NCBI RefSeq assembly: GCF_002102265.1
Contig: NZ_LQPG01000022.1
Coordinates: 124,001 to 188,000, forward strand
From: Mycolicibacter longobardus
GTDB lineage: Bacteria > Actinomycetota > Actinomycetes > Mycobacteriales > Mycobacteriaceae
Direction of reading: 5' to 3'
Length of the DNA stretch: 64,000 bases
Under the pieces are notes generated by a model. That model saw only the letters and a program-made list of their open reading frames with translations, ran no database searches and was not told the origin of the DNA. Position numbers and translations under genes: made by a program. Each line of letters starts with the position of its first letter. The stretch's first letter is position 1. Below are positions 25,800 to 34,556 of this stretch, piece after piece.

Positions 25800-27119
25800 A
25801 TGTACTTCTCCTTGTTACCGCCAGAGATCAATTCGGGGAACATGTATGCCGGCGCTGGCGCCGGCCCGTTGATCGCCGCTGCGACGGCCTGGGAGCGTCT
25901 TTCCGGTGAATTGAGTACCGCGGCAGCTGAATACAACGCAGTGCTCACGGCACTCGCCGACGAATCGTGGACCGGTCCGTCGGCCGCGGCGATGACGGCG
26001 GCCGCTGAGCCCTACGTGGCTTGGATGTCGGCCACCGCGGCCGCCGCAGCCCAGGCGGCAGCCCAGGCGCAGGCCGCCGCCGCCGCCTACGAAACCGCTT
26101 ACGCAGCCACGGTTCCGCCGGAGTTCGTTGCGGCCAACCGCGCCCAGCAGGCGATGCTGCAGGCTACGAACCTGCTCGGCCAGAACCTCGCGGCCATGGC
26201 GGCCAACGAGGCCCAGTACATGGAGATGTGGGCGCAAGACGCCGCCGCCATGCAGACCTACGCCGCATCCGAAGCCGCGGCCACCAAGTTGACGGCGTTC
26301 ACCGAACCACCGCAGACCACCACCGGGACCGCGGCGGCCACGTCGGCGGCCAGCGTGGGTTCGGCGGCGGCCACCTCCGGCGGCGATCCGCTTATGCAGT
26401 TCCTCGTCGATCTGGCCAACCAGTACAACAACTTCGTCTCCGACGCGCTCACCCAACTGACCGGGTCCCCGGCGGCGGCCGATACGTTCATCGCGATGTT
26501 CTCGGCGGTCAGGGCGCCGCTGGGTCTGGCCGTGCAGTTCAACAGTACTTCGATGATCGCCAACTTCCCGATCCAGAACTTTCTGAAGTTCGCCCCGCCG
26601 CTGGCCCGGGTCCTCACCGAGATACCGGCGACCGGACTGGGGGCCGGGCTTCGCACGGCGGCCTCCGGTGGCCTGGTCTCGACGGTTACGGCCGGCATGT
26701 CCGAGGCGAATCTGGTGGGAAACCTGTCCGTCCCACCGAGCTGGGCGTCTGCCAGCCCGGCGATCAGGATGGCCGCCGGGATGCCCACCGCAGGCCTCGC
26801 CGCCGCCCCCGCTGTGATGGGGCTGCCGGGTGGCCTGCTCAGCCAGGCAGCCCTGGGCAGTATGGCCGGCGGCGCCCTGGGCAGTGCCAACCCCCGCGCC
26901 GTCACCGGTGGGCGCATCCGAATCCAGGGGGGTAAGGCGAAAACTCCCGTCAAGCTCGACGCGGTGATCGCCAAACTGCAGAGCCAACCCGAGGCCGTCC
27001 AGCACTGGAACGTCGACCAGGCCGGGCTCGACGAACTGCTCGACGAATTGTCCAGGAAGCCCGGCGTTCACGCCGTGCACCTGAAGGGCGCCAAGAAATC
27101 CGCGGCCCCGCTCAACTGA
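25800..27119 (+). CDS. PPE family protein, SVP subfamily (second copy)
   Basis: 439 residues. It starts [22 protein letters not shown], has SWTGPS near residue 57, YMEMWAQD near 140 and the SVPPSW signature near 303. The C-terminus differs from the first PPE: a basic stretch (GGRIRIQGGKAKTP) followed by a charged domain with LDELLDELSRKPGVHAVHL. The two proteins are clear paralogues over the PPE domain. Expected to be an ESX substrate on the cell surface or secreted; the PE partner must lie elsewhere. Confidence 0.95.
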   Translation: MYFSLLPPEINSGNMYAGAGAGPLIAAATAWERLSGELSTAAAEYNAVLTALADESWTGPSAAAMTAAAEPYVAWMSATAAAAAQAAAQAQAAAAAYETAYAATVPPEFVAANRAQQAMLQATNLLGQNLAAMAANEAQYMEMWAQDAAAMQTYAASEAAATKLTAFTEPPQTTTGTAAATSAASVGSAAATSGGDPLMQFLVDLANQYNNFVSDALTQLTGSPAAADTFIAMFSAVRAPLGLAVQFNSTSMIANFPIQNFLKFAPPLARVLTEIPATGLGAGLRTAASGGLVSTVTAGMSEANLVGNLSVPPSWASASPAIRMAAGMPTAGLAAAPAVMGLPGGLLSQAALGSMAGGALGSANPRAVTGGRIRIQGGKAKTPVKLDAVIAKLQSQPEAVQHWNVDQAGLDELLDELSRKPGVHAVHLKGAKKSAAPLN

Positions 27120-27163
27120 TGCCCTCGGAAGAGATACCCGTGAAAGAGAAAGAGACTCACCGT

Positions 27164-27508
27164 ATGGAAACCCACAGCCGCCAGCGGATAGGTACGTGCA
27201 GTGTGTTGTCGGTGCTGGGTGCTGCTGCGCTGATCGGCGGTGCTGCGCCGGCATATGCGGAGCCCGAAGTCGGCGGCGGCGACACCGCTTTCCTGGCGTC
27301 GCTGCGATCGGTCGGCCTGGCGTTCGCCAGTGATGATCGGGCCGTCGCAGCCGGCCACGCCGTGTGCGGCCTGATCAGCAACGGTGAGCCGGGCCTGCAG
27401 GTGGTCGAGGAAGTCAAACGTGACAATCCCGGGTTGAGCCTGGACGGAGCGTCACAGTTCGCCGCACTCGCCGCGAACTCCTACTGCCCCCAGCAGTTGA
27501 CGAAGTAG
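27164..27508 (+). CDS. DUF732 secreted protein
   Basis: 114 residues from ATG 27164; in-frame starts at 27119 (overlapping the PPE stop) and GTG 27140 (with GGAAGAG six nt before it) are also possible. The signal peptide ends near APAYA. The mature domain matches DUF732: DTAFLASLRSVGLAFASDDRA, then AVCGLISNGEP and ANSYCP, with one cysteine in each half likely forming a disulfide. Small DUF732 proteins are common exported mycobacterial proteins without known function. Probably in one operon with the PPE genes. Confidence 0.85.
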   Translation: METHSRQRIGTCSVLSVLGAAALIGGAAPAYAEPEVGGGDTAFLASLRSVGLAFASDDRAVAAGHAVCGLISNGEPGLQVVEEVKRDNPGLSLDGASQFAALAANSYCPQQLTK

Positions 27509-27522
27509 CCGGCCGGTTTCTT

Positions 27523-28647
27523 CTAGGCCCTCGTCAGCTCGGCGTATCGGGCGAGGTGGTGATCGGTGGTACCGAACTCGTATTGAATTGCGGTGAGCCG
27601 TTTGAAGTAATGGCCGATCGCCAGCTCCTCGGTCATGCCCATCCCGCCGTGCAGCTGGACCGCCTGCTGACCGACGAACCGTGCCGCCCGGCCGACGGTG
27701 GCCTTGCCCGCCGACACCGCGCGGGCACGCGTCGTCTCGTCGGCCTCCAGGTTGAGGATCGCCAGGTAGACCGCGGCCGCTGACTGCTCGACCTCCATGA
27801 ACATGTCCACCATGCGGTGCTGCAGAACCTGGAAACTACCGATCGGCTGACCGAACTGCTGGCGCTGCTTGCAGTATTCGACGGTGTCCGCCAAGACTTT
27901 CCGCATACAGCCCACCGCCTCGGAGCAGATCGCCGCGGCGCCCTCGTCGCGGGCCTGGGCCAACGACGGCCATGCCCCGCCCCGTTCACCCAACAGTGCC
28001 TCCGCCGGAAGCCGCAGATCGGTGAACGTGATGTCGGCGGCGCTGCGGTCGTCGATGGTTCGATACGGGTGCAGCTCGATACCGGCGGCGTCAGCGTCGG
28101 TGAGGAACAACGAGATTCCATCCTCGCCCGCGATGCGCGCGGTGACCAGCAGATGCGTCGCCAGGGGCGCGCCGGCGGCCACGATCTTCACGCCGTTCAA
28201 CACCCAGCCGTCGCCGTCGGGCTGGGCCAGCGTCGCCGCGTCCTGCCAGCGGTCGGCCGAATCCGGCTCCGCGGCAGCCAACGCCGCGACCTTGTCGCCG
28301 GCGACGATCTCCTTGAGCAGCTCAGCCGCGGCCGGACTTCCGGAGCGTCGCAGCAGCCCGCCGGCGACCACCACGGCGTCGACGTAGGGCTCGATCACCA
28401 GCGCATACCCCAGCGCCTCGGTGATGACCATGAGTTCCACAGCGCCGCCACCGATTCCGTCGAACTCCTCCGGCAGGGTCGCACCCAGAATGCCCAACTC
28501 GCCGGCAAAGGCGCGCCAGATATCGGGCTGCCACCCGGCACCGGTCTTGGCCGCCGCCCGACTGGTCTCGAGGTCGTATCGCGACGCGAGGAACTTGGTG
28601 ATCCCGTCACGCAGCATCTGCTGCTCACTGTTCAGGTTGAAGTCCAT
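27523..28647 (-). CDS. Acyl-CoA dehydrogenase, second subunit-like
   Basis: 374 residues. The acyl-CoA dehydrogenase fold is recognised by FNLNSEQQMLRDGITKFL, the middle beta domain (GWVLNGVKIVAAGA) and C-terminal helices (QQAVQLHGGMGMTEE). Near the end YEFGTTDHH keeps a Glu at the place where YEGT supplies the catalytic base in classical enzymes. Its ATG directly follows the TAA of the upstream acyl-CoA dehydrogenase gene with no gap. This suggests a heteromeric enzyme like FadE28/FadE29; substrate unknown. Confidence 0.88.
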   Translation of the reverse strand: MDFNLNSEQQMLRDGITKFLASRYDLETSRAAAKTGAGWQPDIWRAFAGELGILGATLPEEFDGIGGGAVELMVITEALGYALVIEPYVDAVVVAGGLLRRSGSPAAAELLKEIVAGDKVAALAAAEPDSADRWQDAATLAQPDGDGWVLNGVKIVAAGAPLATHLLVTARIAGEDGISLFLTDADAAGIELHPYRTIDDRSAADITFTDLRLPAEALLGERGGAWPSLAQARDEGAAAICSEAVGCMRKVLADTVEYCKQRQQFGQPIGSFQVLQHRMVDMFMEVEQSAAAVYLAILNLEADETTRARAVSAGKATVGRAARFVGQQAVQLHGGMGMTEELAIGHYFKRLTAIQYEFGTTDHHLARYAELTRA

Positions 28648-29880
28648 TTAGAGCCCCAATGCCGCTTTGGCCAGAATGTTTCGCTGAATCTCGTTGCTGC
28701 CGGCGTAGATCGAGCCGGCCCGATCGTTGAAGTACCGCAGCGGTGCCACGGCCTGCCACGGCTCACCGGACTGGTAGCCGTCGGTGGGCGGCTGGTAGTC
28801 GGCGATCGGGCCCCCGGGTGCGGTGACGTGCGGCTGATAGATCCGCCCGCGCGGTCCGGCCGCCTCCAACGCCAGTTCGGTCAGTTCCTGGCTCAATTCA
28901 GTGCCCAGGACCTTGAGCATCGACGACGACGCCCCGGGGTTACGGCCCTCGGCAACGGCGGCGAGCACCCGGTATTCCAGGATCTCCAACACTTCGGCGC
29001 GGATACGCGCATCGGCCAGCTTGCGACTGAAGGCGTGGTCGTCGGCCAGCTTTCCGCCGCCCGGTCCCGGCTGGTCCTTGGCCGCTGTGGCGACCTCCTC
29101 GGCCATCACCTGCAGGCCCGGCGCCACCGCACCGCCGCCGCGCTCGAACTCGAGCAGATACTTCGCGACCGTCCAACCGCTGTCGATCTTGCCGATGACA
29201 TTGGATTGGGGAACCCGCACCTCGTCGAAGAACACCTGGTTCTGGATCTCTTCGCCCGAGGTCATCACCAGCGGCCGAATCTCGATACCGGGCGATGTCA
29301 TGTCGATCAGCACGAACGTGATGCCCTGCTGCTTCTTGGCCCCGCGGGTGGTACGCACCAGGGCGAACATCCAGTTCGCCTCGCCGGCGTGGGTGGTCCA
29401 GATCTTGCTGCCGGTGCAGACCAAGTCGTCGCCGTCCACCGTGGCCGCCATCGACAGTGCCGCCAGATCCGATCCGGCCTCCGGCTCGGAGTAGCCCTGG
29501 CAGAAGAACACCTCGCCGGTCAGAATCCGGGGCAGGAAATAGTCCTTCTGCGCATCGGTTCCGTAGGCGATGATCGCGTGCGCCACCATCCGAATCCCCA
29601 TCGGCGACAACGACGGTGCACCGGCGAGCGTCGTCTCGCGGCTGAAGATGTAGTGCTGGGTCAGGCTCCAGTCGCAGCCGCCGTACTCCACCGGCCATGC
29701 CGGGGCCGCCCAGCCTCGCTCGTGCAGAATCGCCTGCCAGGCCATGCTGGCCTCGTGGTCGGCGTAGACACTGGTCATCAGCCGGCCCGCGCGGCGCAGT
29801 TCGGGTGTCAGTTTCTCGTCGAGAAAGGCCCGAACTTCAGCTTGGAATGCCCGATCTTCCTCGGACCACCGCAGATCCAT
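28648..29880 (-). CDS. Acyl-CoA dehydrogenase, first subunit-like
   Basis: 410 residues from ATG 29880 (DLRWSEEDRAFQAEVRAFL); the frame could begin 17 residues earlier, but that part looks non-homologous. FAD-binding and substrate motifs YSEPEAGSDLA and WTTHAGEANWMFALVRT are present. The C-terminal motif reads IYAGSNEIQRN, with Ala where the common catalytic Glu would be, complementary to the partner gene. It catalyses alpha,beta-dehydrogenation of an acyl-CoA, probably as a mixed tetramer with the downstream product. Confidence 0.88.
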   Translation of the reverse strand: MDLRWSEEDRAFQAEVRAFLDEKLTPELRRAGRLMTSVYADHEASMAWQAILHERGWAAPAWPVEYGGCDWSLTQHYIFSRETTLAGAPSLSPMGIRMVAHAIIAYGTDAQKDYFLPRILTGEVFFCQGYSEPEAGSDLAALSMAATVDGDDLVCTGSKIWTTHAGEANWMFALVRTTRGAKKQQGITFVLIDMTSPGIEIRPLVMTSGEEIQNQVFFDEVRVPQSNVIGKIDSGWTVAKYLLEFERGGGAVAPGLQVMAEEVATAAKDQPGPGGGKLADDHAFSRKLADARIRAEVLEILEYRVLAAVAEGRNPGASSSMLKVLGTELSQELTELALEAAGPRGRIYQPHVTAPGGPIADYQPPTDGYQSGEPWQAVAPLRYFNDRAGSIYAGSNEIQRNILAKAALGL

Positions 29881-29989
29881 CCGCGCAGTGTAGCGCCCAG
29901 GTTGCAGGGCACATTCCGGCCTCCCGATCAAGCGATCTGCTCATTTCCATTCGCCGCACACCCGGCCGGTACTCGGGCACGATGGCGGT

Positions 29990-32200
29990 ATGGCCAAGTC
30001 CCCGTCGGAGCCCCCGGCGCCGGCGCCGTCTGCCCCTGTTGCCAAGACGGTTCACACCTTCTGCAGGTACTGCATGTGCTCGTGCGGTCTTGAGGTGACG
30101 GTCCAGGACAACCAGATCCGCAAGATCTCCGCCGACAAGCTCAACCCCCACAGCTGGCACGACTTCTGCGCCAAGGGCCGCACCGCCAATCAACTGGTGG
30201 AACATCCGCGCCGGATCCTGCGGCCGATGCGGCGGGTAGGTGAGTCCTACGTCGAGGAAAGCTGGGACACGGCGATCGGCGACATCGCGGCGCGGATGAA
30301 CGCGCTGATCGACGCGGGAGGGCCGGACACGATCGGCACCTATTACGGCAATCCGTCGGGGCACTCGTCGTCGAACGTGATGTTCATGAATGCCTGGATG
30401 GACGCCGTCGGCACCAACAACCGCTACGCGGTGGGTTCGGTGGATCAGAACGCACTTCACGTGGTGGCCGAGGCGATGTACGGATCGGCACTGATGGTGC
30501 CGGTCTCCGACATCGACAACTGCGACTACTTCCTGCTGGTCGGCACCAATCCCGCGGTGAGCGGCTGGAACTGGCTGGAGACGGCGCCCGATGGTTGGCG
30601 GCGCGCACTGACCCGGCAGGCCGGTGGCGCCACCCTCGTGGTGGTCGATCCGGTGCTCACCGAGTCCGCGGAGAAGGCCGACGTCCATCTGGCGGTGCGA
30701 CCGGGCCAGGACTGGGCGCTGCTTCTGGCGATGGTGAAGGTGATCCTCGACGAAGGCCGCCAGCATCGCGGCGACTGCGCCGACCTGGCGACCGGCGTCC
30801 CCGCGCTGGCGCGGCTGGTATCCGAGGCCGACCTCGATGACCTGGCTGCCCGTTGCGGCATCGACCGCGGCGTGATTGAGTGCACCGCGCGGGATTTCGC
30901 CGCGGCCCGCACCGCGATGGCGGTGACGCGCACCGGGGTCTCGCAGCACGCGGCGGGCGCGGTCGGCGAATGGCTCGGCCACGTGCTCAACGTCATCACC
31001 GGCCGGATGGACCGCCCGGGCGGGCGGCGTTTTGAGCCGGGCTATTTCGACGCGCTGAAGCTGGCGGCACTCGCGAAGACCAAACCGCATGTGAGCCGGG
31101 TGGCCGGACGGGACATGGTCGCCGGAGCACACGCGCTGGCGGAGCTTCCCGATGAGATCACCACACCGGGCCGCGGCCAGATCAGGGCCATGTTGATCAA
31201 CTGCGGCAATCCGGTGGTGTCGGGCCCGGACGGCACCAGGCTCGACCGGGCGCTGGCGCAACTCGATCTGCTGGTGGTGATCGACCTGGTGCAGCGGGAA
31301 AGCCACCGCCACGCCCACTGGCTGCTTCCGGCGGCGCACTGGCTCGAGCGCGACGACCTGCTGGCGTTCACCAGCAATATGCATGACGAACCCTTCGTCC
31401 AGTACGGCGCGAAGGTCGTCGAGCCCCCGCCCGGGGTGCGGCAGGAGTGGGAGATCTTCGTCGATCTGGCGCTCGCGATGCGCAGACCCCTGTTCGGTGT
31501 CAGGGGCTTCAACACCTTCATCCGGGCGACCCGGCGGATTGCGGCGCTGACCCGTCGACCCGCGTGGGCGTTCGGCCCGCACTGGCTCGACCGCCTGTTC
31601 ATCCGGATGTCGCGGAAGATCAACGGCCGCCGGCTCACCTGGCGCGACGTGATGGCCCATCCGCACGGACTGGTGCTGGGGCCGCGCGAGTTCGGTCATT
31701 TCAGGCAAGCGCTGCGCACCGACGACAAGAGGGTGCACGTGGCCCCGCCGGAACTGCTGGAGCGGACACGGGAACTGCTTGCCGCCCCGCACCCTATGGC
31801 GCCGGAGGGTTTTCCGTTCCAGCTGGGCAATCGGCGGAACCGGCACTCGATGAACTCCTGGCTCAACGAGCTGCCCGGGCTGCACCGTTCCGGCAAGCGC
31901 AACGATGTGCTGATCAACTCCGAGGACGCCGCGGATCTCGGCATCGCCGAAGGAGACCTGGTGCGAGTGTTCTCGCCGACCGGTGAGGTGGTCCTGGCCG
32001 CATCGGTCTCGAAACGGCCACGGCGCGGGATGGTGCTCATCGACCACGGTTGGGGGTCGCGGATCTTCGACCCCCGCGGTGGCGAACAGCCCGAGTCCTT
32101 CGGGGTCAACCGCAATCTGCTGGTCGACGGCCACTCCGTGGACCCGTTGTCGCAGACGTCTCCGCTGAGTTCGAGCTACGTCGGGGTGCAACGGCTCTGA
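29990..32200 (+). CDS. Molybdopterin-dependent oxidoreductase (formate dehydrogenase/nitrate reductase superfamily)
   Basis: 736 residues. An N-terminal [4Fe-4S] site is formed by Cys25, Cys28, Cys32 and Cys60, with an extra Cys30 (CRYCMCSC). The molybdopterin oxidoreductase domain follows (HPRRILRPMRRVGE, TIGTYYGNPSGHSS, VGTNPAVSGWN, VVDPVLTESAEKAD). A C-terminal dinucleotide-binding domain starts near residue 600 (NDVLINSEDAADLGIAEGDLVRVF). The ligand to Mo is not obvious. No iron-sulfur, flavin or membrane subunit is adjacent, so the electron partner and substrate are unknown. The N-terminus has no Tat signal, so the enzyme is cytoplasmic. Confidence 0.85.
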   Translation: MAKSPSEPPAPAPSAPVAKTVHTFCRYCMCSCGLEVTVQDNQIRKISADKLNPHSWHDFCAKGRTANQLVEHPRRILRPMRRVGESYVEESWDTAIGDIAARMNALIDAGGPDTIGTYYGNPSGHSSSNVMFMNAWMDAVGTNNRYAVGSVDQNALHVVAEAMYGSALMVPVSDIDNCDYFLLVGTNPAVSGWNWLETAPDGWRRALTRQAGGATLVVVDPVLTESAEKADVHLAVRPGQDWALLLAMVKVILDEGRQHRGDCADLATGVPALARLVSEADLDDLAARCGIDRGVIECTARDFAAARTAMAVTRTGVSQHAAGAVGEWLGHVLNVITGRMDRPGGRRFEPGYFDALKLAALAKTKPHVSRVAGRDMVAGAHALAELPDEITTPGRGQIRAMLINCGNPVVSGPDGTRLDRALAQLDLLVVIDLVQRESHRHAHWLLPAAHWLERDDLLAFTSNMHDEPFVQYGAKVVEPPPGVRQEWEIFVDLALAMRRPLFGVRGFNTFIRATRRIAALTRRPAWAFGPHWLDRLFIRMSRKINGRRLTWRDVMAHPHGLVLGPREFGHFRQALRTDDKRVHVAPPELLERTRELLAAPHPMAPEGFPFQLGNRRNRHSMNSWLNELPGLHRSGKRNDVLINSEDAADLGIAEGDLVRVFSPTGEVVLAASVSKRPRRGMVLIDHGWGSRIFDPRGGEQPESFGVNRNLLVDGHSVDPLSQTSPLSSSYVGVQRL

Positions 32201-32219
32201 TGCTGCTCGACAGCAGCGG

Positions 32220-32713
32220 TCAGCGGATCCGCCCGGCCACGCCATCCGCCAGCAAGGTGTGACTCTCGGCGCTGCCGTCGAGTAGTCGGGTGATGCGCCT
32301 GACGATCTGCCACCGCCCGGACGATTCGGGGGCCCGTCTGAGGTGGAAGTAGTTGGCGGCGGCGCGCGCAACGCCGTATTCATCGCCCTGTTTGACCAGC
32401 AGCGTCGACTCACACACGGCAACCGCCTCATCACCGTGCACGGTGACCACGGCCGGGCCCAGGAAGTGCGTGCACCCCCGGCTGATCAGATCTTGGTGAC
32501 CACGCGAGCGCACCATCGCCGCAATGTCCCCGCGGCCGGCATGCGCCAGTTCTCGACGTCGTAGACACCGTCGCCTCGCCACAGCGCGGCGGCCGATTCG
32601 GCCTCGCCGGCATCGACCAGTGGGCCGTAGGAGGCGATCAGCCGTTCGATCGCACGCTCATCCTCGATCTGCTGCAGACGCCGCTCCAGCTCGGCCAGCC
32701 GTTGCTCGCTCAC
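32220..32713 (-). pseudogene. SnoaL-like (NTF2 fold) protein broken by a frameshift
   Basis: Two minus-strand frames together make one SnoaL-like protein. The first runs from GTG 32713 (SEQRLAELERRLQQIEDERAIERLIASYG... GVYDVENWRM) and the second continues GRGDIAAMVRS through to TGA at 32220. The switch lies at about 32538-32541; adding one base after the ATG codon there restores continuity, so a 1-bp deletion is the simplest explanation. The GTG start overlaps the LLM oxidoreductase stop as GTGA. It could be a real inactivation or a sequencing error. Confidence 0.75.
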
Positions 32714-33576
32714 GGCTGCTCCCGGCGCGGGAGGTTGGCCAGCTCGGCGAGCGCGGCCAGCTGGTCGCGGAAGTGCGCCGAGGACTGCGCCGAGATCGCG
32801 CAGCTGACATCGGTGGCGCCGAGGTCAGCCAGGCCGCCGATCCGGTCGAGGGTCTGCTGCGGGGCGCCGATCGGATCCAGCGGCGGTGACGAGAGCACCA
32901 CGGTAAAGCCATCCGGAAGGTCCACGCTGCCAAGGAATTCGGACAGGTCGGCTCGGGTCAGGCCGAACGGCGTCCAGCCGTCGCCGAGTTCCACCGCGCG
33001 GCGCAGGGATCTCCGCGTTCGTCCACCCACCCAGATCGGCACGCGTTGCTGCACCGCGCAGGGTTCCACGACCATCGAGTCGAATCGGTAGAACGGGCCG
33101 TGATAGGCCGGGCGGGTGTTCGACAGCGATGCGCGCAGCGCCCTCATCGCATCATCGGCCCGTGCCCCGCGGTCGTCCCATTCGCAGCCGAGCAGGTCGA
33201 ATTCCTCACGCAGTGAACCGACTCCCACACCGAGCGTCAGCCGGCCACCACTGAGCCGGTCCAGGGTCCCGTAGCGCTTGGCGATCTCCAGGGGATGGTG
33301 GTAGCCCAGCACCAGGACGGACGTCACCAACCGGATCCGGCTGGTGCGGGCGGCCAGAAACGCCAAGGTGGCCAACGGATCCCAGTAGGTGGCCCCCCGG
33401 GTGGCCGCGGCGTCAATCGGAACCGCGACATGTTCGGAGCAGGTGAGGTAGTCAAATCCCAGTTCGTCGGCCGCCGCGGCGATCTGACCGAGGTCGTCGA
33501 CACCGCCCTCGGCTTCCCAACCGGATGCCGCGCCCGGGATCTGAATGACCACCGGCGTGGCCAAGCCGAGCCGCAT
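32710..33576 (-). CDS. LLM-class F420-dependent oxidoreductase
   Basis: 288 residues. The luciferase-like TIM barrel is seen in ELGFDYLTCSEHVAVP, IRLVTSVLVLGYHHPLEIAKRYGTLDRLSGGRLTLGVGVG and PIWVGGRTRRSLRRA. The family uses coenzyme F420 (or FMN) to oxidise or reduce small organic substrates. First gene of a two-gene operon with the broken SnoaL-like gene; divergent from the SDR at 33708. Confidence 0.85.
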   Translation of the reverse strand: MRLGLATPVVIQIPGAASGWEAEGGVDDLGQIAAAADELGFDYLTCSEHVAVPIDAAATRGATYWDPLATLAFLAARTSRIRLVTSVLVLGYHHPLEIAKRYGTLDRLSGGRLTLGVGVGSLREEFDLLGCEWDDRGARADDAMRALRASLSNTRPAYHGPFYRFDSMVVEPCAVQQRVPIWVGGRTRRSLRRAVELGDGWTPFGLTRADLSEFLGSVDLPDGFTVVLSSPPLDPIGAPQQTLDRIGGLADLGATDVSCAISAQSSAHFRDQLAALAELANLPRREQP

Positions 33577-33675
33577 CAGCGGGACCGGGCCCGCGGACCG
33601 TTGTATCGCAATGGCGCTGCGCCTTCCGTTTGCTCGCGTGGTTCCGATGAGTGAGGTAGTCTCTTCCCGTCAGAA

Positions 33676-33693
33676 ACTAAAATGAATTTTAGT
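33676..33693. promoter_or_regulatory. Perfect operator palindrome upstream of SDR-tetR
   Basis: ACTAAAAT and ATTTTAGT flank GA: a perfect 18-bp inverted repeat, markedly AT-rich for this genome. It lies 14 bp upstream of the TTG start of the SDR gene, between divergent LLM and SDR genes. The TetR encoded directly after the SDR is the natural binding candidate and would control both directions. Confidence 0.72.
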
Positions 33694-33707
33694 AACGGAG
33701 GCGGCTC

Positions 33708-34556
33708 TTGTCCAGCGGTGACCGCAGCGAGTGGGTCCGGCAGTACGGCCCCTGGGCCGTGGTCGCGGGCGGCTCCGAGGGCGTCGGTGCCGAATTCGCG
33801 TTCCAGCTGGCCGGGGCGGGAATCAACCTGGTCCTGATCGCCCGAAAGCCAGCAGCGCTGCGTCACACCGCGGATCGGTGCCGCGAACTCGGCGTGCGGG
33901 TCCGCGAACTCACCCTTGATCTGGCGGCCGCGGGCGGCGTCGCCCAGATCGTCGAAGCGACATCGGATATCGAGGTCGGCCTGCTCATCTACAACGCGGG
34001 GGCCAACACCCACAGCGCGGAGTTCCTCGACGGGGACTTGGCGGCATTCTCACGGGTGATCGATCTGAACGTGACGACGCCGCTGGGGCTCATCCACCAC
34101 TTCGGGGCGGCGATGCGGGAGCGCCGCCGCGGCGGCGTGCTGCTGGTGGGCTCGCTCACCGGCTATCTCGGTTCGGCGCGGCAGAGCGTCTATGGGGGTG
34201 TGAAGGCGTTCACCCGGATCTACGCCGAAGGCCTCTGGCTGGAGCTGCGCGACCACAACGTGCATGTCCTGGAATTGGTGCTCGGCGTCACCAGGACGCC
34301 GGCCATGCAGCGGGTGGGACTCAACTTCGAGGTACCCGGGCTGCGGGTGTCCGACCCGGCCGACGTCGCCCGCGAAGGTCTCGACCGGCTCCCCCACGGC
34401 CCCGTGCACATCATCTCGGCTCACGCCGACAGCCCCGCTCTGCACGCCCCGGCGGACCGGGCCGCGGCCGTACTCGCCTCGCACCGGCAGATGCAGAAAC
34501 TGCTACGCGGGACCCCCGCTGCCCCGGGAGAGTCCGATGCCCCGCCTCCCCGTTGA
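33708..34556 (+). CDS. Short-chain dehydrogenase/reductase
   Basis: 282 residues from TTG 33708, supported by GGAGG six nt upstream. The cofactor motif is AGGSEGVG near residue 20, the YNAG tetrad element near 91, and the catalytic Ser and YxxxK occur in GSLTGYLGS and YGGVKAF near 145-163. NADP is likely from the ARKP segment. The 3' end overlaps the TetR start by 20 nt, so the two are co-transcribed. The substrate is unknown. Confidence 0.85.
   Translation: MSSGDRSEWVRQYGPWAVVAGGSEGVGAEFAFQLAGAGINLVLIARKPAALRHTADRCRELGVRVRELTLDLAAAGGVAQIVEATSDIEVGLLIYNAGANTHSAEFLDGDLAAFSRVIDLNVTTPLGLIHHFGAAMRERRRGGVLLVGSLTGYLGSARQSVYGGVKAFTRIYAEGLWLELRDHNVHVLELVLGVTRTPAMQRVGLNFEVPGLRVSDPADVAREGLDRLPHGPVHIISAHADSPALHAPADRAAAVLASHRQMQKLLRGTPAAPGESDAPPPR

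Noticed and set aside
29837..32434. An 865-codon minus-strand frame opposite the molybdenum enzyme
   Set aside because: Antisense to a gene with an intact iron-sulfur motif and molybdopterin domains; composition is typical of a shadow frame.
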